Positions 1 to 10,531 of a stretch of DNA of 64,000 bases are shown in pieces (position 1 is the first letter of the stretch; the number at the start of each line of letters is the position of its first letter). The DNA is taken from contig JBBHKE010002959.1 in the NCBI GenBank assembly GCA_037447655.1, positions 153,760 through 217,759 on the forward strand, given 5' to 3'. The position numbers and the translations under genes are program-made. The notes under the pieces were generated by a model that was not told the origin of the DNA, searched no databases, and saw only the letters and a list, made by a program, of their open reading frames with translations. The DNA is from Zygnema cylindricum. Taxonomy: Eukaryota > Streptophyta > Zygnematophyceae > Zygnematales > Zygnemataceae.

Positions 1-12
1 GAGTTCCATTCC

Positions 13-15
<3 letters not shown>

Positions 16-48
<33 letters not shown>
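16..48. repeat. (GA)n simple repeat
   Basis: About 16 GA dinucleotides at the left edge, inside the intron that follows the last visible MHX exon. The rest of 1-354 is AT-rich intron with no further exon visible. Confidence 0.95.
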
Positions 49-51
<3 letters not shown>

Positions 52-354
52 GTACATATATGTGCATTTAATATTAGTGAAATGAACTCCTTATCTCCCT
101 GATGATGCAAACACTTGCTTAAAAAATGTACACCCGTTTTATTTTATTTGTTGGAACTCAAAAAAGTTCACGTGCATGACATTATTAGTCTCTCATTACA
201 AAAATGAGTCATTTATTAATTTCCAGAAAAGATTTTCCCTAAAATAAACAAAAAATAGCATTGAAAAGATGCGTGCCTCAGAAATGACAACGTCATAAGT
301 AATGTGTTATAGCGAGCATATCCCAAAAAAAGGAAAAAAAAACGACTGCCTTAC

Positions 355-3300
355 CTTGAGGACAATCAAAACCCAAAAATATGCCCACACCGACCAGATG
401 AGCTCCACCATGAAAACCCCATAATTTTCAATTTTTTTAACTTGACCATGTTTTGGAACCAAAACGATTACCGCCGTAATCGGAAAAAAATCGAAGGCAG
501 CGCTCCCTATAATAGTTCCAGCTCCCAGACCTGCTCTAACACCAATACATCAAACATAGAAAATTATATCACTGTTTTATTAAGAACATCACCATCTTAT
601 TAAGAATATCACCATCGTATCAAGAATATCACAATCTTACTAGGAAGCACAATCTTCTTAAGAATATCACCATCTTATTAAGAAGATCACTATCTTATTA
701 AGAATAGCACCATCTTACTAAGACAGTGTAGAAATTTCCGTCTCGTCCTATCTCCTCAGAATAGATAAAGATTTCCAAATACAAGCTCACAGTTTTTGAT
801 CGAAAGTCTTTGAGATTATGTCCTGTCAAATGTAGTTTCTTCAGTTTGTTACACCAGGAAAACTTCAACCGGTGCAATGAAAAAAAGTAAAAAATAGGAG
901 CTCCAATCCTACCTTCTGACTGGTCCTTCCCCAGTAACTGAATTGCATCTATCCATGCCAGAGCTATTTGGGGTGCACAAGTGCCAAGGGCCAACAGAGT
1001 AATATCAGCAAATGTCGCGTTCCATGTGCGTTCTTCCGTTTTCACGTCCCGGCCCGCAACTGGATCCCTGGAAACGAGTCACTTTGTCAGTTTTTATCTC
1101 CTCCGGCAAATGATTCTATACGACAGGTTCATCGACAGGTAGACAGGTTCATATAAATGGTACAGTCAATAATTTTGCAGTCATCCTTAGGATAAGTTTC
1201 ACTGCGTAAAACCATCCTTCTACAGTACCAGTCTTGAAAACAGGTAGAGTCGAAAAGGATGAAGCCAAACAACGGAGTCACACTCCAACTAGAAAAGAGA
1301 AACGGATAACTAAAGGACAAATCGCTGACAATATTATGTGTTTTTATTTCTTTTGCCTAGCCCAAACTACAGATGTTGACGTCACCTGTCTATATTTAAG
1401 AAGAGACACCCCCGAAGCACATGAGAATAGAAATTGCAAGTCAACTTGTCTGCCTTAAATAATCATCATAAATGATTAAGCCCATTACGACTGTGAACAT
1501 TACAGTTTATTTAGAAATAAAACCTAGCTGTGATGGAGTTTCATACTGGAACATCTTTTCAAAAAAGTGATTAAAGACAGAGAGCCGGAAACTGTATTTG
1601 TGAAAAATGATGGATAACTAGTATCTCAACAAGAAATTTCATAAGGATTGATTTTAGTTCTTTGATAGTAATTTGGTTTAGTTAGCACAGTATACAAATT
1701 TCTGTTCACTTATTTGTTTTCTTAGTTGTTTCCAGAATTCTTCAGACAAAGTGACGTGAAATATGTGTTTTGCATTACACATGTTCCTATGATAATTCAG
1801 TTGTTAAATAGGTTTAGAAATGATGCATATATAACTTTTGGCCATAATTTCAATGTACCGTTCTAAGGTTTTTGGTTTTTCAGCTTTTATCTGTCACTGC
1901 AACCAGGGTCAATTCCAAAATTCTTGGTTTTTTCGTACTTTTCCCTCTCTGTTTCTTCCCCCCTCTCCATTTCTTCCCCATTTTCTTTAGCAACGATTTA
2001 AGACAAAAATGTGGGAAATTTCAGTGGTATGTATTAAAGAGAAGCTACACCTATTTTTTTGCTTCAATATGGTATTCCCTTCTAATGCTTTTGAAATGAA
2101 TCGGTTTAACTTGGAACCTTTCTTCAAAAAGCTGTTTTAATTTTCTGTTTTTATAACAAAACGCTCCACTATGTCCCGGCCTCCTATACTCAAAATAAGA
2201 CTCTGGCTAGTCTCAAGTTAAATTCTCAAGTTTAATGACATTTGTAAGATACTGAAGTCCTTACTACTTTGTTGCTATTCTGCTTCTCACATTGCACTTC
2301 AATCTAGTTATGTGGAATTTCCTTATCAGTCATCACAAATGCTTGTGCAGTAAATTTACTTGTAAAGTTTCCACATCTCAAAAGTTGTAGCCTCTCATTG
2401 AACGTACAAAGTCTTCAGTATGTACTTGACAAAATGTTTCAATTCTCCAAAATATTTTCTGCTGCTGGAATGTAAAATGAAATAGCTTTTGTAGTTGACA
2501 CCGTAAACATGAAAAGCAATATTCGCTGGGTTTCAAACCTCAGTGTGACTCAAGCAAATACGCCGTGAATCATCATAAGAGTAAAGAAATTATTAGCATG
2601 GGGTTTACATTAGTACTACTAATTCAATTTCCGTTCCGAAAGACGTGGCTAATTTTGAACCATTTAAAGAATTAGCAGTAAGAAAAAAACAACTAGTGTC
2701 ATTGACACTAGTTTGGGTTCGAGGGGTAAAATTCAGGGGCACTGACATAGTGTCATTGACACTAATAACGATAAGCGGTTTACTATAAGACACCTTACAC
2801 ACACCTACCCCCACCTTAGCATTGGTTGGAAATTTTCACAACACATGTCATATTTCTGTTGTTGCAATTTAAAAATGTGGACAGCATTTGTTTCGCCAGA
2901 TTCTATGTTCTCAAGCTAAAAAACTTGACTTTGTTACATAAAATCCCGTTCACCGTCAACAACAAGTACTTTTGCGAACCTTCATGCAAGATTGTATCAT
3001 TACATGGATCCTACAGCTCCCATCTAATGATTATTGCTGAATGTAAATGACCACAAGTGGCAAATGAAAGGTCAAAATCAAACTTGCAACGACAAAATTT
3101 GGATGTCTAGATTGTTTTTCTAAAAGGCCATGGTACCATCATACCATCAAATTCGAATCGATATGATAATCACTCCATGACAATGAGCTATTAAAACAGG
3201 AAAGTTACACTTCACTTTAGTAAACGAACGTGAATCAACGCCATTTTGATTTTCAATTACACAATTCAGTATTGCAAATGCTATACGCTACAAAAATCTA

Positions 3301-3570
3301 CAAACAAGATGTAAGTAGACAAGTCACAAGCTCAGAAAGCAACCAGAAAAACAAACAATATAAAATTGTCTTCACGTACCATTTTGTTACCTTCTTTGTC
3401 TTCTGCACAATAGTCTCCATGGCATTCATGAAGCAAGCCGTAATGGCTGCAAAACCTATAAAACAATATGCCATTCCTAAAAAGTACAGAAATGCTCTGG
3501 CAGCATTATGCCACGTGTTTTCAGCAGGTATCAAGATGAAGCTAGAGCAGGTCTGAGCTATGGCGGCCAT
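355..3570 (-). CDS. MHX: MHX-like vacuolar cation/proton exchanger, N-terminal exons (partial, runs off left edge)
   Basis: Three exons can be joined with matching phase: 3570-3380, 1067-913 and 530-355. Introns have donors GTACGT, GTAGGA and GTAAGG and acceptors ending CAG. The protein opens with a membrane segment ([20 protein letters not shown]), continues KKVTKWDPVAG, then carries the first alpha repeat typical of the Ca2+/cation antiporter superfamily ([18 protein letters not shown], then [18 protein letters not shown]), and reaches a further membrane segment ([16 protein letters not shown]). The APQI version of the motif, rather than APEI of animal NCX, favours plant MHX, a tonoplast Mg2+/Zn2+-H+ exchanger. 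I chose the ATG at 3570 ([11 protein letters not shown]), which is in a good context and gives a family-like N-terminus; an in-frame ATG at 3681 is possible. The remaining exons would lie left of position 1. Family is well supported, exact transport substrate is inferred. Confidence 0.8.
566..725. repeat. 20-bp minisatellite inside MHX intron
   Basis: Eight imperfect tandem units with consensus near ATCACCATCTTATTAAGAAT, period 20 bp (one unit 18 bp). They occupy the intron between the exons 913-1067 and 355-530 of the exchanger gene. Units differ by one to four substitutions. Confidence 0.9.
1068..3379. other. Intron 1 of MHX-like gene
   Basis: A 2.3-kb AT-rich intron between phase-compatible exons. 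Apart from the dispersed repeat at about 2644-2775, I see no gene in it. Short open frames on both strands show no recognisable domain. Confidence 0.6.
2644..2775 (+). repeat. Dispersed repeat R, copy 1 (with GTGTCATTGACAC palindromes)
   Basis: This stretch is homologous, in inverted orientation, to 23035-23160. Shared blocks include the run around GAATTAGC(A/G)TCAAGAAAAAA, TTTGGGTT(C/T)(G/A)AGGGGTAAAA and CATTGAC(A/G)CTAATAACGAT. Copy 1 carries two GTGTCATTGACACTA palindromes about 55 bp apart. Partial relatives are seen near 27370-27420. Probably a MITE-like element; ends and target duplication were not resolved. Confidence 0.6.
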
Positions 3571-4414
3571 GGAGCCCGGAGGTGCCCGTGGGAAAACCTC
3601 CAGCAAAAAGCCTCCAGAAAAGTTGGAGACATGACAAGCGTAATTCTCTCCAAGCTGACTGCAAAGGCCCGATTCTGACATAGGATTTGACCCGAAGCCT
3701 GACCTTTACGCGCAAAGTTCTTCCTTGCAGTTCTCTCTTTAAGAAAAATGACACTCGTCAAATCCTCTGCGGCACTTCATGCGGAGGAGAATTTTCCAAT
3801 ACTGAAACATACAGTCTTTTACAGCTGACAAGAACGTTCTTCTACTTTGTTGGTATTTAAATTTTTGGTGTTCGAATAATACTAGGTTTCGGTTTTTTGT
3901 TTCGCACGTGTGAGGAGAAGTTGCTCAAAGTTTCGACTTTTGAGCCATGGAAGGTCCAAATGTGAAACTGCTAAAAGCGACAACGCAAATCTGCGATAGC
4001 TGTACATGTTGGGGTTACAGAGTAATGGTACGGTCTAAGAAAGAATACACCGCGCACATTCCTAGTGTCTTCGCTTACAGCTGCTTTTCATGTATAAATG
4101 AAGGTTCGTGCAATTGTTCATTAAAGTCGGTTAGAAAAGCATCAGTACGAAATTGTACTACTGTAGCTGTACTGCTGCAATGCTGTACTGTAGCATGGGC
4201 TAGGTGTCGGTGTCAGGGCTCACTTGTCACTTGTCAGCTTTTTTTACGTTTAGAAGGACCGAGGCGACTAGAGGCTGACAGCAGGGTGCCCACAATGTGC
4301 CATTTGTCGAAAGGACGCTTCAACAAGCGGGTGTTCGAAACCGACATGTCTTTGGATCCTGCTCTATAAATCTATTAGCCAATGGCGATACGGTTCTGTG
4401 GATGACGTACAGTA
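3571..4414. other. Upstream region of MHX-like gene, no gene assigned
   Basis: This region should hold the promoter and 5' UTR of the exchanger. A 140-codon plus-strand open frame from 3947 is Cys-rich but shows no known domain or gene context, so I do not call it. Confidence 0.4.
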
Positions 4415-4628
4415 CACCGCCAATCGCTATTAGCGTTGTGTACGCTAATCCCGTCCCGCTCTTTTTTTGTTTTATTCTCAAATAGAATTATCCACACTAT
4501 TTAAAACAAACCCTAATTCCTAATTAGAGTAATCGATTTCTTCGAAAATTTCCAAGTTCCCAATTAGCGTACACCACGCTAAATAGTATACGCTAATCAA
4601 ACGTACACGCTAATAGCGATTGGCGGTG
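4415..4628. mobile_element. Small TIR element X (MITE), 214 bp
   Basis: Terminal inverted repeats begin CACCGCCAATCGCTATTAGC and end in the complement. It is flanked by TACAGTA on both sides. The interior repeats 'GCTAA' and 'TAGCG' blocks and contains CCACACTATTTAAA, which also occurs inverted in neighbour Y. No coding capacity. Confidence 0.75.
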
Positions 4629-4635
4629 TACAGTA

Positions 4636-5251
4636 CACCGCGAATCGTAATTAGAGTAAATTACTCTAATTCGGTCGCTCGAAATTTCGACTCTATCACA
4701 TCAAATAGAGTAATAGATTCTAATTTTTTCATTATTATAATTTAGGTGAGGTTTAATTAGCGTAAAAAATTCTAATGTAGGTTATTTTTAAATAGTGTGG
4801 AGTACGGACGACGTGACCGTGCAAAGTTGTACTTTTATAAGTAAAAAGGTACAAATAATGATTTAATAGAATCGCGCTCGCACGTGAAATCGCACTAAAC
4901 AAAAAAATCAATCACATCGAAAAAAAGCCGTTCGCATAACTCTCGTCCGTCGACAGCATCGTCGTCAGTGTGAACATTAACTGACATGCAATGCGACAAA
5001 TATTATTAGCTTCATAATGACGTCAATACTATACCGGACTGACACATTTTGTACGTCTACGTAATTTAGTGTTCATAATTATCGCGCACATAATTATCGC
5101 CGACATAACCCAATATAGAATAACTAAATAAATTAGAGTAAACTTCATAGTTGAAAAAGCTCTATCACATAAATTAGCGTCAATTACTCTAATTGTTTTT
5201 TTTTGTTTTTTTACTCTAGTTTTTTCATTACTCTAATTACGATTCGCGGTG
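4636..5251. mobile_element. Small TIR element Y (MITE), 616 bp
   Basis: Terminal inverted repeats CACCGCGAATCGTAATTAGA ... complement, starting 7 bp after element X ends. Only TA is clearly duplicated at both ends, which would fit a Tc1/mariner-type insertion. The first seven bases (CACCGCS) match element X, so the two are relatives lying side by side. No coding capacity. Confidence 0.7.
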
Positions 5252-5406
5252 TACTGCTTGTCATGCATCGAAATCAAAATAGCGAACGCTACGATCATAG
5301 AATGGAAGAGAGGTAAAAGTACAACAGTACAGTACAGTACGGCGGTTCCGACCTGCCGACCAGTCAAAATCAAAATACGTTTACAGCAAATGAAAGTTGT
5401 AATACC

Positions 5407-6070
5407 CATAGTTCAAAAGTAGGTGACCGTACGCCCATACAATATGCCTATTGTACGCAAAACATACAATATGCCCTTAAGACCCATATTGTATTGGCCG
5501 CAAAATGAAATAAAATAGGGACAGGGTTGAGCTGCACATCGATCGATAGAGAATTAAACAACATGTCTAAATTTTGAAAAAAAATCGGACAAAAAAAAAT
5601 ATTTATGTGACTTTTGAGGGACTTTTTATTTAAACCGTCAGATTTGGACAATCGGACGGTCGCTGATCAAAGTAGGTGATTTTAAAAAGATCACATGAAA
5701 AGCCCATAACACAACTTACGAAAGGACAATCTGTTATATTAGCGTCTTCAATTTTGAGGGCCACACTAAATAAAGCCTCAAATTGACCAAACAGGCAGTA
5801 TGGGACGAAAAAAAAAAAATTTACTAAAACCTACTAACCAACCCCGTTGGTGCCTTTTCCCCCGGAATGTCATCCTAGGCCGTGTCAGTTCGCTAAAAAA
5901 TTTCGTCTGGCGGCGTGCGCTGTACTTTGATCTTACGTCAGATTCGAACGTTCGTACAGGAGTGTGCACAACGCACACACATACAGTATGCCTAAGTTGC
6001 GCGAGTTTTGTGCAAAGTTTTGTGCGCCTACCAAAAGCCTACCATAAAAAAAGCCTACTTTTGAACTATG
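5407..6070. mobile_element. hAT-like non-autonomous element, copy 1 (664 bp)
   Basis: Terminal inverted repeats CATAGTTCAAAAGTAGG at both ends and a perfect 8-bp target duplication GTAATACC at 5399-5406 and 6071-6078. An 8-bp duplication and CA...TG ends are hallmarks of the hAT superfamily. Subterminal palindromic blocks (ACAATATGCC...GGCATATTGT type) lie just inside the left end. No transposase is encoded. A shorter copy lies at 32597-32901. Confidence 0.88.
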
Positions 6071-7057
6071 GTAATACCGCATGACGCCAAGTCGAACCTT
6101 TAGATAGCGAAGAGAGTAATTTCATGGACCTAGTTCGAGAGACCTTGTTACTTCGCAGTCCCTATCCTCTTTATCTCTTCACCGTTTTCTTTCCTTCCTC
6201 TCCGTCCCTTGCCCCTCCCTCCCTCACTCACTCACTCACTCAATGCTAATGTGGGAGGTATGGAAGAAGGAGAACGAGAAGAAGGAGAAAATGGATAGGG
6301 CGAGTGCAAGAAATTGACTTGAATACGAGAAGATAGAATGAATAAAGTGGGGAAGACCGAAGTGGAGAGGGAAAGGGAGACGAGATAGAAAAAAATAAGG
6401 GGAGATGGAGGAGGATAAGGATAAGAGTTCAAAAAAAAGGGACATTCTGACCACAAATGGAATATCGGGAAATCGGCTAACATGATAAAAAGCAACATCG
6501 CTTAAAACCTTATCGCTGTCTTGATCATAAAACTTCTAAAATTTATAGCACCGATATTCTGCGCCGTTTTAAAATATTAAACAAGGATTTGCCTTGTTTA
6601 TAATACCATTCAATAAATTATCCAAATCCCATAACTGTTAAAAGACGATAAAATTCAAAAATTCAAAGATTCAAGAGTCCAACTTATTTAAGTCCAGTTT
6701 GAAACACGCCAGTTCACTTCTAAAAAATGACAATTTGGGTTTTTAATTCATGCACAGATAAGTTACTGCTATAAAAAAAATATGGTTTATAGGTTAATTC
6801 ATTACAACAAATAGCCATCCAATCTTTGATGAATTTATTTTTATTGAAAAGATCCAAACCGGTTTATAATGGTATCCAATGCCATCATTGCATATCATTG
6901 ACATACTTTCAAAAATCTTATAATTTTTTAAATTGATTTTTTCATGTTAAAGCAATTAGCGATGAGAACACTCTCAGTCTCGCTCCCTTTTTGTCCCTTT
7001 CTGCATTTGCTTCAATTATGTTAGAGGGAAAAACTTCTGGCGCTTTTTAGCATATTG
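6071..7057. other. No gene seen
   Basis: Contains a purine-rich stretch at about 6245-6440 (GGAGGA/GAGAAGG type) and AT-rich sequence. The long minus-strand open frames over the purine-rich stretch are low-complexity Ser/Pro artefacts. Confidence 0.5.
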
Positions 7058-7517
7058 TATTGGAGGTGGATTGGCAAAAGCCATGAAATTGTACACAAGA
7101 GAAAAATCAATGCATTGGAGAGAGAAATTGATTTGTATTTGGGATGATTTCGTTAAGTGAGAAGAGTCACTTATATACAAAAATATACAGAATGTTTTTT
7201 TTTGTGGAGTCTAAACGTTCTACGGTGCGGAGTCTAAACGTTCTACGGTGCGCTGTAACAAAGGGATTCTAGTCTAGATTCTAATAAATGTATGTAAGAC
7301 AAAAGAAAGACTGGACCGACGGTCAAAGGACTGGACCAACGGTCAAAGGACTTTGTACGTAGAAAAGACTAGACCGACGTATGTAATGAAAAGTACAAAA
7401 GACTGGACCTACGTAAGAAATGAAAAGTACGGACAAGACCACCGACACGTATAATGACACATAAATGAAAAGGTACAGATGTGCCAAAAGTGAACTCACG
7501 CTAAATGACCCTTAACA
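7058..7517 (-). repeat. 3' LTR of copia element D
   Basis: Reads TGTTAAGGGTC...AATA on the minus strand, preceded by a polypurine tract of G residues at 7518-7524. It contains a 22-bp local duplication (GGAGTCTAAACGTTCTACGG twice near 7205-7252) and tandem GACCGACGGTC palindromes near 7314-7345. Confidence 0.88.
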
Positions 7518-7655
7518 CCCCCCCTCAAGCGAAAACTAGAAAATAGATTGAGATGAAAACAAAGGAAATTTAGCTAGGAGGAAAAGGAAGACGAAGGCCA
7601 GAGGAGAGGCGGTGCTGCTCAAAGTGAGGGCGATGAAGAGCCTTGGTGAGATAAT

Positions 7656-8676
7656 TGTTGGTTTTTGGAAACCTTTAGTCCTCTCTATATCACATTACTA
7701 TGCTGCCATGCTGCGTTGGTCACACCGCAGCCATAGCAACATGTATGGAAAAGATATTGTGTTGCCATGCTGCGCTGGTCACATCGCAGTCATAGCAGCC
7801 TGCGTACTAAGTATAAGACTATTGGAACGTACAGAATTGGACTTCAAGTGACGCGAAGAAATGTACGGCGGATCGCAAAGCAATCCGATGATTAATGTTC
7901 GAAATATTAATTGGCCGTACGAAACATAATGCGGCAGTCGACATTTGGTGAATTGGATGCCACCGGAGCTACGGACGGCGGCGGCATCAGTTTGGACATT
8001 TTGGTGAGGGACGCGAAGTCGCGTCCATCACATGATACTTAATTTGGACGGTCCAGATTCATTTGACAGAATTCGTAAGGATTATAAATATGTAACAATG
8101 TTTTGTCCTGTGTTTTCATTATTAGTGTAGACTGTTGGTACACTCACATTAATAGAGGTAGTTGATTGATTACGTACGGCTGATATGCCTCCGTACAGTG
8201 AGTACTAAGCTGTAGTGTATATTTGTATGACTTAGTCATTTTGAGAATCATGATTTTTTTTGGACAGACACTGTTTCTGCTCCTCTTTTGGGAATCCTCT
8301 TTTGGGAATTTCATCTGAGAATTGCTCTCAGCTCTATTGGCATAATTATCTGAAATTTTGCATCTGTGTTCCTCCTTGTATTGGAAATATTGTGGCAAAT
8401 TTGCAGACCTATTGTGTGTCTGATTTGCTTGGGGATTCATTCTGAAGTTGGTCATATTTATCAAAGTTATGGCAAGCTGTTTTATTGCAACTTTGACTGA
8501 GTGTTGTGATTATTAGGTTTGGTATTGTTATATGAAAATTGGTGCAAATACTTAGTGGCTTAAGAACTATCTGGTGGAGTAGTTCAGCTTGTTTGGTTAT
8601 TCTGTAGAATTCTGAGTGGAATCAAAAGAGGCAGCTTTGGGGTAGTCTGTGGTGCTTCCCAGGGTACATTCATGGC
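7656..8676. other. Foreign 1-kb segment replacing pol of element D
   Basis: This has no counterpart in element C. It starts TGTTGGTTTTTGG, the same 13 bases that open the LTR of element E, then diverges. It carries imperfect repeats around 7699-7800 (GCTGCGYTGGTCACAYCGCA twice), a TATAAATATG at about 8087, and a 13-bp tandem CTCTTTTGGGAAT at 8282-8307. It may be an LTR remnant of another element. No convincing gene. Confidence 0.5.
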
Positions 8677-9578
8677 TGAAAATGAGGATAAGGAAAATTT
8701 GAAGGGAAAGAAGGGTGTTGAGGGAGTGGGGGGGTGGGAAGAGCTGGTGGGGTGGCGTAGGCAGCGTTGGCATTCCCTCCAGTTTTAGGGGGGTTGGAAG
8801 CCTCGGCTGCTTTTCGCCTCGCCAATTTTTGACATTCTTCCATGGAATGTCCTTTTGTTTTCCTGTAAGCGCAAAACAAACGCTGCACCCCCCCAGAGTT
8901 AGGTTTCTGATTTTTAGCAATAAAGGCATTTGCATGAGAGAGATTTAGAGCAGAAAAACAGAGAAGTTTTGTCTCTTTATGCAAAAGTTTTGTACAAAGG
9001 GAGTGAAAGGGAATGGATTGGTCTAGATTGTCAAACGAGGAAATGAAATGGGAAAAGGTTTCAGGGAGTCCTCCCAAAAGGGTTGAAGAGAGGTCCTCGT
9101 CGGAAAGATGCACGCCTATCATGGTGCAATTTCCGACCGACAATCCTGCATGGATTCCGACGGTTTTTTCATGGAGTTAAAAAACGCTCGTTTTTGAATT
9201 CGGCAAGCGGCCCATCCGGTTTGAATGTAAGCTGCTTGAAGACGACTCCAAGCCTCGGCGGAAGAGGAGGCGCCGCGAATAAGACGAGTGCGCTCGATAG
9301 TAAGTGACATCAATAGGCGAGCATGCGCATCCTCATCCTTTTGTTTCCATGTAGCTTTTGCCAACTCTTTTGTAGCTTTTTCTGTTGGTGTATCATTAAG
9401 AGGAAAGGATAGGAGGTTGTGAAATTCCTATAAAATGGTCCCGAATCTTCTCGTGTTTGAAAAAATGCATGGCTGGAAATGACTAATCATAGAAGTTTTG
9501 GCCATCAAACTTCTGGATACTATTAGAAGTGGCATGGCCAGGCCCATAACCTATTTGATGTGGATTGGCGGAAGCCAT
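8677..9578 (-). pseudogene. Broken gag of copia element D
   Basis: Starts at an ATG inside the 5' LTR (9578): MASANPHQIGYGPGHA. Followed by gag sequence nearly identical to element C, including FDNLDQSIPFHSLCTKLLH and a Pro-rich tail. Defects: a Trp codon changed to stop after DGQNFYD, a frameshift between 9119 and 9143, and the zinc knuckle CAYRKTKGHSMEEC, in which the second Cys is Arg. Capsid and RNA-binding function are inferred from the family. Confidence 0.82.
9538..9551 (-). other. Primer binding site of element D (half tRNA-iMet)
   Basis: On the minus strand GGTTATGGGCCTGG follows the LTR end directly. It is complementary to the anticodon stem-loop of eukaryotic initiator tRNA-Met (GGGCCCAUAACCC), not to its 3' end. 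It is also read as gag codons G-Y-G-P. Confidence 0.75.
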
Positions 9579-9955
9579 GAAATTGTACACAAGAGAAAAA
9601 TCAATGCATTGGAGAGAGAAATTGATTTGTATTTGGGATGATTTTATTAAGTGAGAAAAGTCACTTATATACAAAAATATACAATGCTAATTACTGTGGA
9701 GTCTAAATGTTCTACGGTGCGCTGTAACAAAGGGATCCTGGTATAGATTCTAATAAATGTATGTAAGACAAAAGAAAGATTGGACCGACGGTCAAAGGAC
9801 TTTGTACGTAGAAAAGTCTAGACCGGCATATGTAATGAAAAGTACAAAAGACTAGATCGACGTAAGAAATGAAAAGTATGGACAAGACCACCGACACGTA
9901 TAATGAAAAGGTACAGATGTGCCAAAAGTGAACTGACGCTAAATGACCCTTAACA
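9552..9955 (-). repeat. 5' LTR of copia element D
   Basis: Homologous to 7058-7517 and to both LTRs of element C, shortened by small deletions in U3. It contains the gag ATG 27 nt before its 3' end. Confidence 0.88.
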
Positions 9956-10531
9956 TTTTGGCCATTCGCATGGGTCTTTTTGAAATTTCAAATGAGGGCA
10001 AATTTATTTCTCCAACTTTTTGGATGCACTAAATTTCTTGAATCAATAAAACCCTTTATGTTTGTTTATAATTTGTATCTGTCTACATTTTATAAGTTAC
10101 AGAATAAAACATCTTGTCTTCAAGAAATCTAAGGTCTTTTGACGATACTAACTAGACATCCGAAAGTATACTACTTCCGATAGTCGAAAACCGATGAGCA
10201 TGAATTCGAGTTTTTGAGATAACAAAATTTAAAATACTATTATATTCTACCGCCTACTTTATTTTGGTACCATGTAATTTACCATACTAAAAAATTTATT
10301 TAACTATGCTACACATCCAGGTTCTTGCAAACCATACATTGTCACCTTATCGGAAAACTGATATAGAAATAGCAGAAACTGAGCTAAATTATAACAAGAT
10401 CTACATATTTTGATGTATATAATTCTTTAAGAAAACTAATTTTCGCTAGCAATTCTCATCTTCAATCCATTGGGAGCCCAACAAAGCAATCAACCCCATC
10501 AAAGCATTTCGTAAACATCTATCCCATGATC
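9956..10531. other. No gene seen
   Basis: AT-rich sequence between element D and the last exon of the GT34-like gene. No exon, RNA gene or repeat was recognised. Confidence 0.4.

Larger units (their letters stand above)
7058..9955 (-). mobile_element. Copia element D (same family as C), internally deleted
   Basis: A minus-strand Ty1/copia element with LTRs at 7058-7517 and 9552-9955. The flanking 5-mers are tattg (7053-7057) and ttttg (9956-9960), a probable target duplication with one mismatch. The interior keeps the polypurine tract and about 140 bp of the pol 3' end (7518-7655), then about 1.0 kb unrelated to element C (7656-8676), then gag. Protease, integrase, reverse transcriptase and most of RNase H are gone, so it could move only in trans. 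Confidence 0.85.

Noticed and set aside
590-722. CRISPR-like array
   Set aside because: Contiguous 20-bp minisatellite without spacers, within a plant intron.
3947-4369. Plus-strand Cys-rich 140-codon open frame
   Set aside because: No recognisable domain, no splice or promoter context, and it lies in the upstream region of the exchanger gene.
5778-6084. Open frames on both strands
   Set aside because: They lie inside a non-coding hAT-like MITE with defined ends.
6232-6498. Minus-strand Ser/Pro-rich open frames
   Set aside because: Produced by a purine-rich low-complexity tract.
8144-8464. Minus-strand 106-codon open frame
   Set aside because: Inside the foreign segment of element D; no known motif.
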